From Terebella lapidaria (Eukaryota > Annelida > Polychaeta > Terebellida > Terebellidae): 64,000 bases of DNA. The notes beneath the pieces were generated by a model. That model was not told the origin of the DNA. It searched no databases and saw only the letters and a list, made by a program, of their open reading frames with translations. The stretch is from assembly GCA_949152475.1 (NCBI GenBank), contig OX424560.1, positions 19,097,106-19,161,105 of the forward strand, written 5' to 3'. The translations under genes and the position numbers were made by a program. The number at the start of each line of letters is the position of its first letter. Within the stretch, counting starts at the first letter, position 1. This document shows, in pieces, positions 26,277-36,796 of the stretch.

Positions 26277-27145
26277 CAACAACAAATATAACATGGCATT
26301 GCTGTGACAGAAACGTCTTGCCGTAATCTGAAACGGCTAACAGCGGTTTCCAATCGAGTACAGAGATCCAGGTAGAAAACGTAAATTGAGATTGCTTAAC
26401 GGGGAACAAACTTATAATTTGAATGGACTGATACCATGTTCCATTTTAGCCTATATCTCTGCCGTTTTTTAATATAATTCCATGCAAAATAAAATATATC
26501 TTTTGTATATAATCAGAATAGTGAGCCGAATGTGAAATTGGCGATAACATCCTTTTATGTATTTATATGCAGTCGAATGTCACTTGTACAAATGTAATTT
26601 ACGTAGCGTACAAACAGCTTTACACGATATAATTTCTATACTACATGTAATGTACATATCCGTGATCAATAACCATTTAAATTTCCATCAATATCCACGA
26701 CGAGTTGATGTGCGAATGTGTATGTCTATTATAATCTATGGAAAGTTTCTTGTGTCGCAGGTCAGTGAAGTGCTAAGTACCCGTTTAGAGGATTATTTGT
26801 GTGGGAAATACCGGCAATGCTCAGCGTTTGAAAACGTTGAATTCAGATGTGAGATAATGTTGCAATTTTGGTCGTATAGCCTACTACATTTAGAAAATAA
26901 CGAGAGCCACTAAATTCTCTGTACAGCGTGTGGTTGCGTTTACAATGCCACCTGACGATCAATGGTTTTTAAGTCATGGTTGGTAGCTGATAAGCAACCT
27001 TAAAATCAACCGATTAAATGCGTGTATTGATCGATCGATATGCTAATGAACCCTCTTCGCCTTTCGTGTTTTGAATCACGACACAGATCCCTCTGGATTT
27101 GTGTCGCGTCCGAGACATCGAGCCAAACATAGTTTTTACCCCTTG
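26277..27145 (-). mobile_element. Hairpin-MITE-associated dispersed repeat, interrupted copy
   Basis: Two blocks match, in reverse orientation, the segment at 62226-62700. Block 26290-26400 corresponds to about 62600-62695 (shared 'gctgtgacagaaacgtctt' on one strand). Block 26990-27145 corresponds to about 62226-62590 (shared 'gatcgatcgatatgc', 'gatccctctggat', 'gacatcgagccaaaca'). Some 560 bp of unrelated sequence lies between the blocks here. This shows that the 62.2-62.7 kb sequence is a dispersed family rather than a local feature. Confidence 0.6.
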
Positions 27146-27551
27146 AATATATGGACCAAATATTACTGGCTCGTAATTCTGACAAGGACGGATGAGTGAA
27201 TATGGCGGGATAAGGCTGGCTCCAGAGACCTTCTGGTGCTGGACTTTACTGGCATTACCAATGTTATTAAGGTAAAAGTTCCCCGTCGCTACTTGCTAGT
27301 AATTTGCTCTGACCAGATCCCAGTAGAGAGAGAGACAGCAACCTCCACGTATTCCCGACCTAGAGTATAGTTACCGATACAAAATAGACATGATGGCTCG
27401 CCAAGAAACGTTTCTTGAAGGTAATTCAACCGTCTGGGTGTCGCGTGCTTGCTGTAATTTACAGCGAATCTTGTCAGGTCCACTCAGTTCATATTAACAC
27501 AATCTATTTTTAAGCCAGCAGGTTTCTCGAAGTCCATGAGGGTCAAGGTTT
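27146..27551. other. Spacer, nothing recognised
   Basis: About 400 bp between two repeats. It contains no supported gene; one short minus-strand open frame ends here without recognisable content. Confidence 0.3.
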
Positions 27552-28153
27552 CTATGGAAGCGTTAATTGATCATCCAGTTAACCACATAATTTTTCACGA
27601 CCTGGCGTGTTCAGTATCACAGTAAGACGTCTTGTCATGTTAAATATCATGGCAAGTCGTCATGTTATGAAAATCTCCTAAATTATAATGACAAGGAGAC
27701 ATACTGTGAAAATTTATCACGACAAGACGTCTTATCATGAAAAATATAACGATATAATGTCTTACTCTGAAAAATTTTAACCACAAGACGTCTTAATATG
27801 AAAAACTATCACAATAACAAGTCTTACTGTGAAACAATATGATTACAAGACATCTTAACGTGAAAAAATATAACGATATTCATGCTGAATTACCATTATA
27901 TTTAACACGATAAAACGTCTTCTTATGATAAATTTCACGGTAAGACATGTTGACATGATATTTTTTTACGGTAAGATGTATTGTTGTGATAATTTTCATG
28001 GTCACACGTCTTGTCAAGATGATTTTCCTACTTTTCACAACATGACAACTTGCCATGATATTTATCACGATAAGGCAACTTATTGTGATACTCAACACGC
28101 CAGGTTGTGAAAAATTATGTGGTTAAGTGGATGATCAATTAACGCTTCCATAG
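27552..28153. mobile_element. Foldback element built of palindromic ~35 bp units
   Basis: The first and last ~110 bp are inverted copies of each other: 'ctatggaagcgttaattg' on the left is the reverse complement of 'caattaacgcttccatag' on the right, followed inward by 'ataatttttcacgacctgg' and its partner. Between them lie roughly ten degenerate ~35 bp units, each centred on the palindrome AAGACGTCTT and joined by 'tatcacgataa'/'tgaaaaa' linkers. The whole 602 bp could fold on itself. It encodes nothing and fits a foldback-type non-autonomous DNA transposon. Confidence 0.75.
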
Positions 28154-28202
28154 GTTTCCAGTCGGATTTCAAACACAATTCCAATTTGGGAAGTGGTTCA
28201 TA

Positions 28203-28370
28203 GCAGAAACGTTAATTAATAATCCACATAACCCCATAATTTTTCACGACCTGGCATGTTCAGTATCACAATAAGACATCTCGTCATGTTAAATATCATG
28301 TCAAGGTGTCATGTTATGAAAATCTCCTAAATGATAATGACTAGGGGACACACTTCAAAGATTTATCACC
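28203..28370 (+). repeat. Truncated second copy of the foldback element's left end
   Basis: Repeats the left arm and the first three or four units of the 27552-28153 element ('agaaacgttaatta', 'ataatttttcacgacctgg', 'agtatcacaataagac', 'gttatgaaaatctcctaaat'), then stops near 'tttatcacc'. It lies 50 bp after the full element in direct orientation. Confidence 0.7.
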
Positions 28371-28875
28371 TAGGTAGCGGGCGCCAAACGTTACATTACC
28401 TTTTAGCCTTAAAAGCTTTGAAATCGGATTGTTTTATGTCCACGTTATAAATCTGAAAATTTTTGACCAAAAGATGTCCATCGTTTAGTCTCACCGTCAG
28501 GATGGACGCTATTCAAATGTTCACTTCCGTTTTGGACTGAGTGGGCTATCTTGGTATATAAAATCTTTGATATGGGATAAATTGTCTGCGATCGGATTAC
28601 GGGAGTGTTCGTCAGGATCATCTGTCCCAGAATCCCGCATAATCAGAATCCCAAATACCCGGCCCTGCCCACTTTGCCATAAAAGGTTCAACAAACGAGC
28701 ACTCCAGGACGATGCGCAGATTCCACTTTAAGGCACAAGCTGGTTTTCGCCAAGGACTTCAAATCTAACCTGAAATTATGATAGTATTTGCTTGTTAAAA
28801 CTGTCGATCTGCAAACACCTGATGATATTTGATAAATGGTATTTACATATATATCAGATATATGTATGTAGATAG

Positions 28876-29298
28876 TCCCACTGTGGTTCTGGCCTTGGCT
28901 TGGACAACAAGCATAAACACGTCCACACAAAGCCTCAGACCCAGGACCAGGGAAGCGTCTTCCTCCAGATGTCCCTTCCATACGTTGTGGAGCATCAGAC
29001 TGAGAGTGAACATTCCTCCGACGACATCTGCCTTGTCAGTGAACAATGGGCCAAGAGGATTTTGACATCAGAAGTCCATGGTTTGTTTGTTCATCCTGTT
29101 GCACTGTGTAATTTGAATGACCGAGAAGCTTCGAAGACCAAACCAGTCGTGTTGAACTGTCAAGTCAGACACCGTCTCCAGTCAGACGATGTTCAAACAC
29201 CAGCCGAGACGCGGCTTGCAGCAGCTTTAACTCGATACCAGTACCACCATAAGACCTCAGGTTTTACTCGGTCAGCAGAAGTTGCATTTTTTGTCTGA
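28876..29298 (+). CDS. Candidate exon or gene fragment, unrecognised
   Basis: An open frame of about 140 codons that is clearly more GC-rich than its surroundings and ends at TGA 29298. It has no in-frame ATG near its beginning. The frame opens right after a stop overlapping 'gatag', so it could be an internal/terminal exon with an acceptor AG at 28874-28875. The product is hydrophilic, with a His-rich start (NKHKHVHTK), acidic serines (ESEHSSDD) and no membrane segment. I do not recognise a domain. Alternatives are a decayed gene fragment carried by the neighbouring elements or chance openness in a GC-rich patch. Confidence 0.3.
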   Translation, partial: SHCGSGLGLDNKHKHVHTKPQTQDQGSVFLQMSLPYVVEHQTESEHSSDDICLVSEQWAKRILTSEVHGLFVHPVALCNLNDREASKTKPVVLNCQVRHRLQSDDVQTPAETRLAAALTRYQYHHKTSGFTRSAEVAFFV

Positions 29299-29929
29299 AG
29301 TAAAACGAGATCTTCTGAATCACGTGGCAATTTAGAAGAATTCAATCAATATATAAAAGGGTATGCAATATGGGTCTCAATCAATCAACGCATCGTGCAC
29401 GAAAATGGATTGCATGGATAAAAAGAGAATTTACGAAGTCAAGGAGTAGTTAAGCTTAGAGAACACAGGTAAGATTATTGTATCCCCCGAACAAAGTTCG
29501 GCGGATACTATGGATTTGTCTCCGTCGCGCCGCCGCCGCCGCGTCCGCCGTAGAGATTTTCTTGTGAACGCTCTACAGGTTGCAAATCTTAACCGATTTT
29601 AATAATTTTTTATACAGACACATCTTATGGTGAGATCCCGACAACAATCGATTTTGGTTGCCATAGCGACCAAATTGGCCGATTGGCGACACATTTTGTG
29701 TTCAAATTAGCCTGTTTAACACACATGGCTTGTGAACGCTCTACGAGTTGGAGTTTTCATTGAATGATCATGAAATCGCACAGGCTCGATGAGAAAGACC
29801 GCCTCACGAAACCTATTGTTTTTCAGAATGATCAAATAAATATTAATTAGTTAATGGACTAACTTATTACGACCTTTAAAATACCCACGTTGACATCTGT
29901 GCTCACTCCAATACCCTGTATTATGAAAG

Positions 29930-30260
29930 TAACATTATTTTTACTGGTTAAGTCTATTATTGACCACAATAAAAATAGTTAAGACAAGATTTATTTATTA
30001 TTGGGCTCAACAAGGTAAAGGTTATGTCCAGTAGAGATTTTGTGGCTTTAACCAAATAAGTTAACATTATTTTTGCTAGTTAAGTCTATTATTGACCTCA
30101 ATGTAAATAGTTAAGACGAGAAACATTTATTATTGAGCTCAACAAGGTAGAGGTTCTGTTCAGTAGAGGTTTTATGGCTGTAACCAAATAAGTTAACATT
30201 ATTTTTGCTAGTTAAGTCTATTATTTACCTCAAAAAATAGTTAACACGGGAAACGTTCAT
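29930..30260 (+). repeat. ~126 bp tandem repeat inside the Helitron-like element
   Basis: About two and a half units beginning 'aacattatttttgctagttaag' at roughly 29930, 30062 and 30190. Each contains 'tctattattga', 'atagttaa', 'ttattgagctcaacaaggta' and 'ggct.taaccaaataagtt'. Confidence 0.75.
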
Positions 30261-30282
30261 TATTGAGCTGAACCAGGTAATG

Positions 30283-30850
30283 GAATTTCACATTCAAATC
30301 TAATTTGGAACATATTTCGGGTGAAAATAGACATTTTTGTGAAAACATTGATCTGGCTCCCGTTTTGTCATCTTGAAATGCAGTTTTGGTCAACTTTTAC
30401 TTTGAATTTCAACTTGAAACCAAGTTTGGCACATATCATGAGATAAAATATACGTTATGGTGAAAAGTTCGATCTGGCTCCAAATTTGTCATCTTGAAAT
30501 GCAGTTTTGGTCAACTTTTAGTTTGAATTTCAACTTGAAACCAAGTTTGGCACATATTATGAATTAAAATATAACTTATGGCGAAAAGTTCGATCTGGCT
30601 CCAATTTCGTCATTTTGAAATGCAGTTTCGGTCACCTTTTACATTGAATTTCAATTTGAAACCAAGTTTGGCACATATTATGAGTTAATATTTAATTTAT
30701 GGTGAAAAGTTCGATCTGGCTCCAATTTCTTCAACTTGAAATGCAGTTTTGGTCAATTTTTACTCTGAATTTCAACTTTGAACCTGGTTTGTCAAATATT
30801 CTGTGTTGACATATAACTTCAGGTGAAAAGATTGATCTGGCTGTAATTTC
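30283..30850 (+). repeat. ~120 bp tandem repeat inside the Helitron-like element
   Basis: Nearly five units with period close to 120 bp, marked by 'gaaaagttcgatctggctcc', 'tcttgaaatgcagttttggtc' and 'aaccaagtttggcacatat'. Later units are more diverged. No coding potential. Confidence 0.8.
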
Positions 30851-31846
30851 GTTATTTTATCAAACATGTCGAAATGGAAATCCATATGCAGTGATTTTGG
30901 AGGTGATCTTGAATTCGACTTTCAATAATCTTGAAAGATCAATGCAGCAATTTTGGTGGAAAACAAAACAGTTGTGGCTAAGATTTTACATTTCTCTGGT
31001 AATCTTTTTAGCCCTTGCTCTAGTTTTTCATACTTAACAGTAATATATTTGGGGCAACAGGGATGATAAGGCTACGGGGGATACACCCAAGCGGTCGTAG
31101 GCGACCGGAAATGTCTAGTTCACATACCAATTGTATTAACTAATTATATATTTTTCATCATTTCCTGCTGAAAAAAAATTACAGAAAACTAGATTACCTA
31201 CCGGTTTGTACAGTAGCAGGGTCGTGTCCGTAGAATTTGTGCACAGGCGCGTGAGTTGGAGCTCAAGGCGGCATGACGAAACCTCATTAATTACTCCCGG
31301 TCGAAGAAGCCTGGACGTAACCATTTTTCCATTATAGCAAGTGTTTGTCGGCAGTATCAGAGCACTGTACAAATATTGTCTCCCGATTGTAAGAGTAATA
31401 ATACAGATGATGCAAATGATGATAAATAGATTCATTGACGTGAGAAATCGATCATTTATTCAAGCAAATATGTTGTATTCAAGCAAATTTATTGCGTTTT
31501 AGATGTGCCATTGATGTAAGTCATGATGCCATCATTAAATTTGTTTCTATATAATTTTTGATTTTCATTCCTTCTCGCGACCTTTTTATTGGTTGTTGTT
31601 GTTAACTTTGATTTGATAAATGTGGTTTGTAAACTTTGATTTGATAAATGTTGTGCATCGCAGAAGTTAAAAGTTGATAAGTTGACCAGTGATAAAAAAT
31701 GAAACCAGTTTGCCTGCATGAAACGATACGTTTTCACAAGTTTTGGTCAGTTTGCATTATACAACAACCAATATAAATGGCATATAGATACGTTGAACGA
31801 ATACCAAATATACATTATTCCTCAAAATCCAGTGTCGGGAAAAATC

Positions 31847-31955
31847 GAGAACTTTCATGTGAACCGCCATATATGGCCATAATGAGGTGAAATCAGTTGT
31901 TCTGGAACGAATGGGCATTTCTCACCCCATATGTTTCACCCGTCATGAAATAAAG
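31847..31955 (+). mobile_element. Penelope-like element end fragment
   Basis: Similar to the reverse complement of about 35160-35245, the stretch just after the Penelope reverse transcriptase, sharing 'gaaaaatc..gaac', 'atggccat..aggtgaaatca' and 'tt.tggaa'. It is opposite in orientation to the reverse transcriptase fragment at 32055-32400. A related piece lies at 40835-40960 on the minus strand. Confidence 0.5.
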
Positions 31956-32054
31956 AAAATATAATGATATTAACATGCAAACAAGTCTTGCTGCATATTT
32001 GTCTCACAGATACGGTGCACGTATCAACCAAATCGTGATGACGTCAATATATCT

Positions 32055-32400
32055 TTTTCCAGCCGCTATTAGTATCGGTAAAACATAGTCATGACGCAGC
32101 AGTTTAACGACTACCGGGAACTTCGGTGACGATTGTCCTCAAATCTGCTACTAGCTATGGAACAGCGTATACATTCTAAGACAAACACATTGTCTGCTGG
32201 TGGTGAAAGGAATGTTGCTAATCACGTTGACAGGTAAAAATTTTTATCACTCTCAAACCTTAGATCTCAAAAGCGAAGGAGTCTGTATATCTTTAGCTTC
32301 TAGTTCCAATTGCAATTACCAAACTTAACATTTTTAGTGGCAATACATCATGTTCATGTATGTATCGAAAAGTGGAATTTAGGTTACATGTACATGTTGT
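32055..32400 (-). mobile_element. Decayed Penelope reverse transcriptase fragment
   Basis: Matches about 35310-35705 of the better-preserved element in the same orientation: 'ggtaaaacatag', 'gcagtttaacgact', 'ctagctatggaacagcgtat', 'ggaatgttgct', and later 'ggcaatacatcatgttcatgtatgtatcg' around the catalytic-motif region. It is shorter, with internal loss, and does not look able to encode protein. It adds to the evidence for several past Penelope insertions here. Confidence 0.7.
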
Positions 32401-32939
32401 ACATTTTATCAAACGTTTCAAAACTTTGATTAAACAACGTCAAAGTCCGAGCTGCGCATGCTCATATTGCAAATTATATCGTCTAAAGTCACTGTAAAAC
32501 GAGACAATCAGAGATTGCAGACCCTCGCCCCTTCAGATTTAGTTACTAAAATCAAAGTTGTTGACCCTTACATTGCCGACCTTGGGCGATAAAAGGGAAT
32601 TTGTATCGTACGACCATCGATCATATAGCAAATGATGTGGAATTGACTATCGATAAATACAAAATTAATGAGGAAAACTAATCATGAATATAAGCAGAGC
32701 TATTGCAACTTTCCGATTTTGACCTTTTCTGTGACCTTGACCTTGTCGCTCAATATTGTGTTGTAAAATTTCGCAATGTTGTTTCTATTATCAAAACTCG
32801 TCTCCTGAACGAAAATGGTTCAAAAAGATCGAAAAGCATAGAGCTACATTCATGAAATACACAAACATAGTTGAACAATGTTTCATTTCTATATATACAT
32901 CCGTTACTATATTTAGCAGAAATATAAACTCCTTTTGTC

Positions 32940-33398
32940 CATAACAAAATCTCGCTTATTATCGACTTCACAGCTTAGAAATCAATTGTGGACATATAGG
33001 AAATGATATATGCTGAATATTCTGATGACCTTGAAATTGATCTTTGACCTCATTTCCAAGGTCTCACAGGTCAAAATGGCGAATACCTTTTTATTATCAA
33101 CTTTGCAACTGAGGATTCAATTTTGGACCTACAGCAAATGATATATGCTGGATATTCTGATGACCTTTAATTGGACTTTTGATTTCATTTTCAAGGTCAC
33201 AGGTCATAATGACTAATATATCTCTTATTATTGAATTTACAGCTTAGTAATCAATTGTGAGCTTATAGGAAATCCTATACTGGCATGCGGAATACTCTGG
33301 TGACTTCAAATTTGACCAGCGACCTAATTTTCAAGGCCACGGAACAAAATATATTATATATTGTCCGGTAAACTATCTTAGACCTTGGGCTAATTTTT
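32940..33398 (+). mobile_element. HINE-like family, right-hand part
   Basis: Three-plus units of the ~123 bp repeat seen at 24.1-24.7 kb ('ggaaatgatatatgctg', TGACCT half-sites, 'aatggc.aat'), then the family's right end: TGTCCGGTAAACTATC, the hairpin-forming TTAGACCTTGGGCTAA and a T-run. The left end is missing, so it is a truncated copy. Confidence 0.65.
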
Positions 33399-34966
33399 TG
33401 AAAATCCATTGGGAGGTATTCACTCACCATCCCAGCCTTCTCTTGGATCTGCCTGCGCCACCGCGACGGAAAGAGAGGATATAACTACTTCGAGTATGTA
33501 TCTCAGCTACCATTGCACCATTACAAACAACTTTTTCAATTCTGAAATGGTGTCACATAAATATAGTATTGAACATATTCTAGCCAACATGACAAAAATA
33601 TCTATAGTATAATAGCATGCATCAATACTGTAATAATACAATTCTATATTCTCAATGCATATTATAAATTGATTAATATATGGTGATAAGTCGTGTGCAA
33701 ACAAAAAGATATCATAATTATCTATAGTATTGATGCAACCATTTAATCCCAACATATTAATCTGTTCATATTCTTTTCACTCGTGGCTAAATGGTGATTA
33801 GGAATGGATCCGTTATATCCAGCAAACAGTTATGTCCAGGAACAGACGGTTATGATATCATTATAATGAAACGACATACGATCAAAGTGCAATGAGATGA
33901 ATTGGGAAAGTCATGGAAATAATGGAGGGCGAGGTGAGTGTACAGGATACAAAAAAATAAAACCATTCTCAATTATTCCTAGGATATAACTGTTTACTAA
34001 AAGAGCTGTAAATGCCTCATCTCATGTAATGTCATGTCCATCACATATGAATTGTTCACAGTAAGACATGCAGTCTCAAAGACTCACAAAACAGAGCTGA
34101 GGGGGCTGTACAAAAACACCACGACTGTTGTCAATTCCAAATATGCTATGAGAACAATCTGATTTATTTATATAATTCCTGACATGAATCAATCCATCGA
34201 TCCCAGTCAATCAATTATGCCTTATTCCTACAAAATAATAATGCGCACAAAGCTTTACCAATACCTATTATACATTGGCTGTTTTGGATAATCAATTTCT
34301 GTAGATGTATGTCATGCGCTCTTCAAGTTTTCTTATACAATGACAAAATGTGTACTGTCACTCTTCCATTTACCTCAGTGAATATAAGTTTGTATGCAAT
34401 CTTCAAGTTTGAACATACATAATCTGCACAAATACAAGTCAGTCCCGATATCATTAATTTGCATTTATTCGTAGGTAGTTCTTTTATTTAAACACATCCA
34501 ACAGAAACAAAAATGGTTTTGGAAATTGTTCAACGAGTTTGCACAATAATAAGCAATGGTGTGTATCATCTACAACATGTACGCTTTTATGTATATACAA
34601 ACATAAGTTTATATCACAAATTTCAATTCTGTACCGCCATTTTTCCAGGTAAAACGACTTTTAATCGTACCATATTCAAAATATGAATTGAGTTTTGGAT
34701 GGAGCATTTCGGATAGCTTCCCAGATTTCCAAAACTATCCTGTCACATTTCCCCAAGTTGAAACGATAAACATATTACGAGTACCTGAATGGTTGATCTG
34801 ATTATATAGAGTAAATGATAACATAATTGGATTGAAGGTTTTCACCTTTAGTGGGATGGGGCTAATGAGTATACAATATCCTATTACATGGCGTAATGGC
34901 CCATCATTCGATGTTAGATTGAACAAATGACTTTGAACTCTGACAACTCTTTTCTGAACAGTTGTT
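33399..34966. other. Intergenic, no gene supported
   Basis: AT-rich. A local inverted similarity around 33600 and 33725 ('atctatagtat...tgatgcaacc') could form a weak hairpin. I looked here for the missing 3' part of the interrupted GPCR and found no trace of it. Confidence 0.35.
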
Positions 34967-35089
34967 TCATTCCATTATGGGTGTCCATTCCAGAGAAAAA
35001 ACACAATGGAAGTCAGTGCAAATTTCAATCTCACTGTGGGTCTCAGATATTAGCAAGCTAAAAAGGAGGACGATTGCTAGCTTCTTCAT
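34967..35089 (-). CDS. Short ORF with signal-peptide-like start
   Basis: A 40-codon frame beginning MKKLAIVLLFSLLISETHS, a textbook-looking secretory signal (two lysines, a leucine-rich core, small residue near a possible cleavage site), followed by about 20 residues with two cysteines. It lies just past the end of the Penelope reverse transcriptase on the same strand, so it may belong to the element's tail or to host sequence. So short a frame can arise by chance; no family is recognised. Confidence 0.15.
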   Translation of the reverse strand: MKKLAIVLLFSLLISETHSEIEICTDFHCVFSLEWTPIME

Positions 35090-35099
35090 CACACAAGCT

Positions 35100-36796
35100 A
35101 AAATAAAAAGGTACTTGAAACACCTGTCCGCTGGTTACTAATGACCCTGAGAGTTACATAAAAACATATAAAGGAAGACTCTTTCCGGAACACCTGATTT
35201 CACCTCCTGATGGCCATTTACGGGGGTTCATGAGTTTCCCTGTCATTTTTGTTTTCTCTCACTTCGTATGCCTGATATGACTTTCTGTCCCCGGACTATG
35301 AATTTCTTAAACGCAGCGATAAGTCTTGGTAAAACATATCCTTGTCGTAGCAGTTTAGAGACTAGCTGGGCACTTCGATATACAAAGTCCTCATATTTGC
35401 AACTAGCTCTGGAATAGCGTATAAGTTGAGAAACAAACACACCATATGCCGGTGACATAGGAATGTTGCTGCTTAGAAAAGGGAAATTGACTATGGAAAA
35501 ATTGAAATCATCACGTTTGTCATATAATCTAGTTGACAGGTTAGAATCATTATCAATCTCCAACCTCAGGTCTAGATAGTTGGAAAAATTAGCGGATTCT
35601 GTAGTATCCTTAATTTCAAGTTCCTTAGGATATATGATATCCAAATAATCACCAAATTTGGGATTATTTAGCGACAATACATCATCTATGTATCGGAAAG
35701 TGAAATTAAAATTACATGTTAGTTTCTTAGAACCTCCTCTTTGTAAATGTTGGATAAAATCTGATTCATATGAGTATAAAAACAGGTCTGCCAATAATGG
35801 TGCACAGTTTGTACCCATGGGAATACCAATAGTTTGTTGAAATATTCGACCACCAAATTCCACAAAAATATTATCAATCAGAAAATTAACCATATTTACC
35901 ACATCTATTTCAGTATATTTGTATGGGGCATCAGAGTCGCCTTTAACAAAATAAGCGGTATTATATTTAACTACAATATAGTGGTACCGACGTTGTCCCT
36001 TTTTAGAGAAAAATGAATTATTGATTAGTTTTTTAAGCTGAGATTTCAGTTCAGAATGAGGTATAGTTGTGTACAAAGTGGAGAAATCAAATGTTTTGAT
36101 AGACGTTACTTTTGAAAGTGTGTGCGCATGTAGATATTCCAATAAAGATTTGGAATTTTTTAATATCCACATTTGGTTTATACCACTTCTAGAATAGATG
36201 GTTTCAGAGTACTTTTGGAGACCCTGTTTAATTTTAGACAATATAGTAGTTAATATTTTAGAAAGGGCTTTGGTAGAACATGATGCTGAACCTGAAATAT
36301 ATCTTTGTTTGTGTGGATTTTTGTGCAGCTTTGGGATCCAATATAAGTTCGGTAGATTAGAATCTTTACATGAGGTAGTAATACCAAACGAATGCAATAC
36401 AGACAAATGATTTGATAAGATATCCTGTTTGGGCACGGTAATGGCTTGGTATGTACTATTGGGATTAGTATTGTTGGCAATACCCAGTTCGTCAAACAGG
36501 CACTGTATATAGTATGCTTTACAAACAAAAACAACATTATTAGAAGCTTTATCTGCAGGGACAATGACGAACCTTTCTTGAAGTTTCAACAAACTATTAG
36601 TAACCACGGGATCATTGAAGACAGAGCTATATTTAGTACTAACTGACTTTGACAAAACATTGATGCGTTTGTTTACCAATGACCTAATCTGTTTGACCCA
36701 TTCTGACAGAGAATCAGTTTCTGCCTTTTCTCGCTTTGTCCATTTTCTGGCATGCTCCTCAACTGCATCCATGATTAACTTAAAACCACTCGCCAC
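35100..36796 (-). mobile_element. Penelope-like retroelement inserted in a GPCR gene
   Basis: The right-hand (5') boundary is precise to a few bases. The interrupted GPCR matches its intact paralogue through 'aagtacaacgaagt' and then turns into the element's sequence at about 36796. The other end is not clear and is placed loosely after the reverse transcriptase. The copy seems truncated at its 5' end relative to family members, as is usual for these elements. No GIY-YIG endonuclease region is visible downstream of the reverse transcriptase. Confidence 0.8.
35243..36772 (-). CDS. Penelope-type reverse transcriptase
   Basis: About 509 residues from the first element-derived ATG (MDAVEEHARKW) to the stop. 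It polymerises DNA from the element's RNA during transposition. Visible family motifs, in order: VPADKASNNVV, a PKLHKNP segment, motif A FDFSTLYTTIPH, the Penelope-typical IGIPMGTNCAPLLADLFLYSYE region, and the catalytic FRYIDDV (YIDD codons at 35681-35692), then SNYLDL. The frame stays open further upstream into the GPCR (to 37009), but that part is the GPCR read in another frame and is not part of the protein. No GIY-YIG nuclease domain follows. The catalytic core appears uninterrupted, so the insertion is probably not very old. Confidence 0.88.
   Translation of the reverse strand: MDAVEEHARKWTKREKAETDSLSEWVKQIRSLVNKRINVLSKSVSTKYSSVFNDPVVTNSLLKLQERFVIVPADKASNNVVFVCKAYYIQCLFDELGIANNTNPNSTYQAITVPKQDILSNHLSVLHSFGITTSCKDSNLPNLYWIPKLHKNPHKQRYISGSASCSTKALSKILTTILSKIKQGLQKYSETIYSRSGINQMWILKNSKSLLEYLHAHTLSKVTSIKTFDFSTLYTTIPHSELKSQLKKLINNSFFSKKGQRRYHYIVVKYNTAYFVKGDSDAPYKYTEIDVVNMVNFLIDNIFVEFGGRIFQQTIGIPMGTNCAPLLADLFLYSYESDFIQHLQRGGSKKLTCNFNFTFRYIDDVLSLNNPKFGDYLDIIYPKELEIKDTTESANFSNYLDLRLEIDNDSNLSTRLYDKRDDFNFSIVNFPFLSSNIPMSPAYGVFVSQLIRYSRASCKYEDFVYRSAQLVSKLLRQGYVLPRLIAAFKKFIVRGQKVISGIRSERKQK

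Larger units (their letters stand above)
29483..31118 (+). mobile_element. Non-autonomous Helitron-like element
   Basis: The left end starts TCCCCCGAAC directly after host A (29482). The right end is a hairpin CGGTCG-TAGG-CGACCG (31092-31107), eight bases, then CTAG (31115-31118) and host T. A 5' TC, a 3' hairpin followed by CTRR, and A/T flanks without duplication are the classic Helitron signature. There is also a subterminal inverted pair GTATCCCCCG/CGGGGGATAC and a GTC/CCG-rich patch near the left end, as in Helentron-derived elements. The interior is two sets of tandem repeats and codes for no Rep/helicase, so mobility would depend on proteins from elsewhere. Confidence 0.7.

Noticed and set aside
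27552-28370. Regularly spaced palindromic repeats that resemble a CRISPR array
   Set aside because: Units are degenerate, spacers are part of the repeat, inverted ends enclose the block and the genome is eukaryotic; it is a foldback element.
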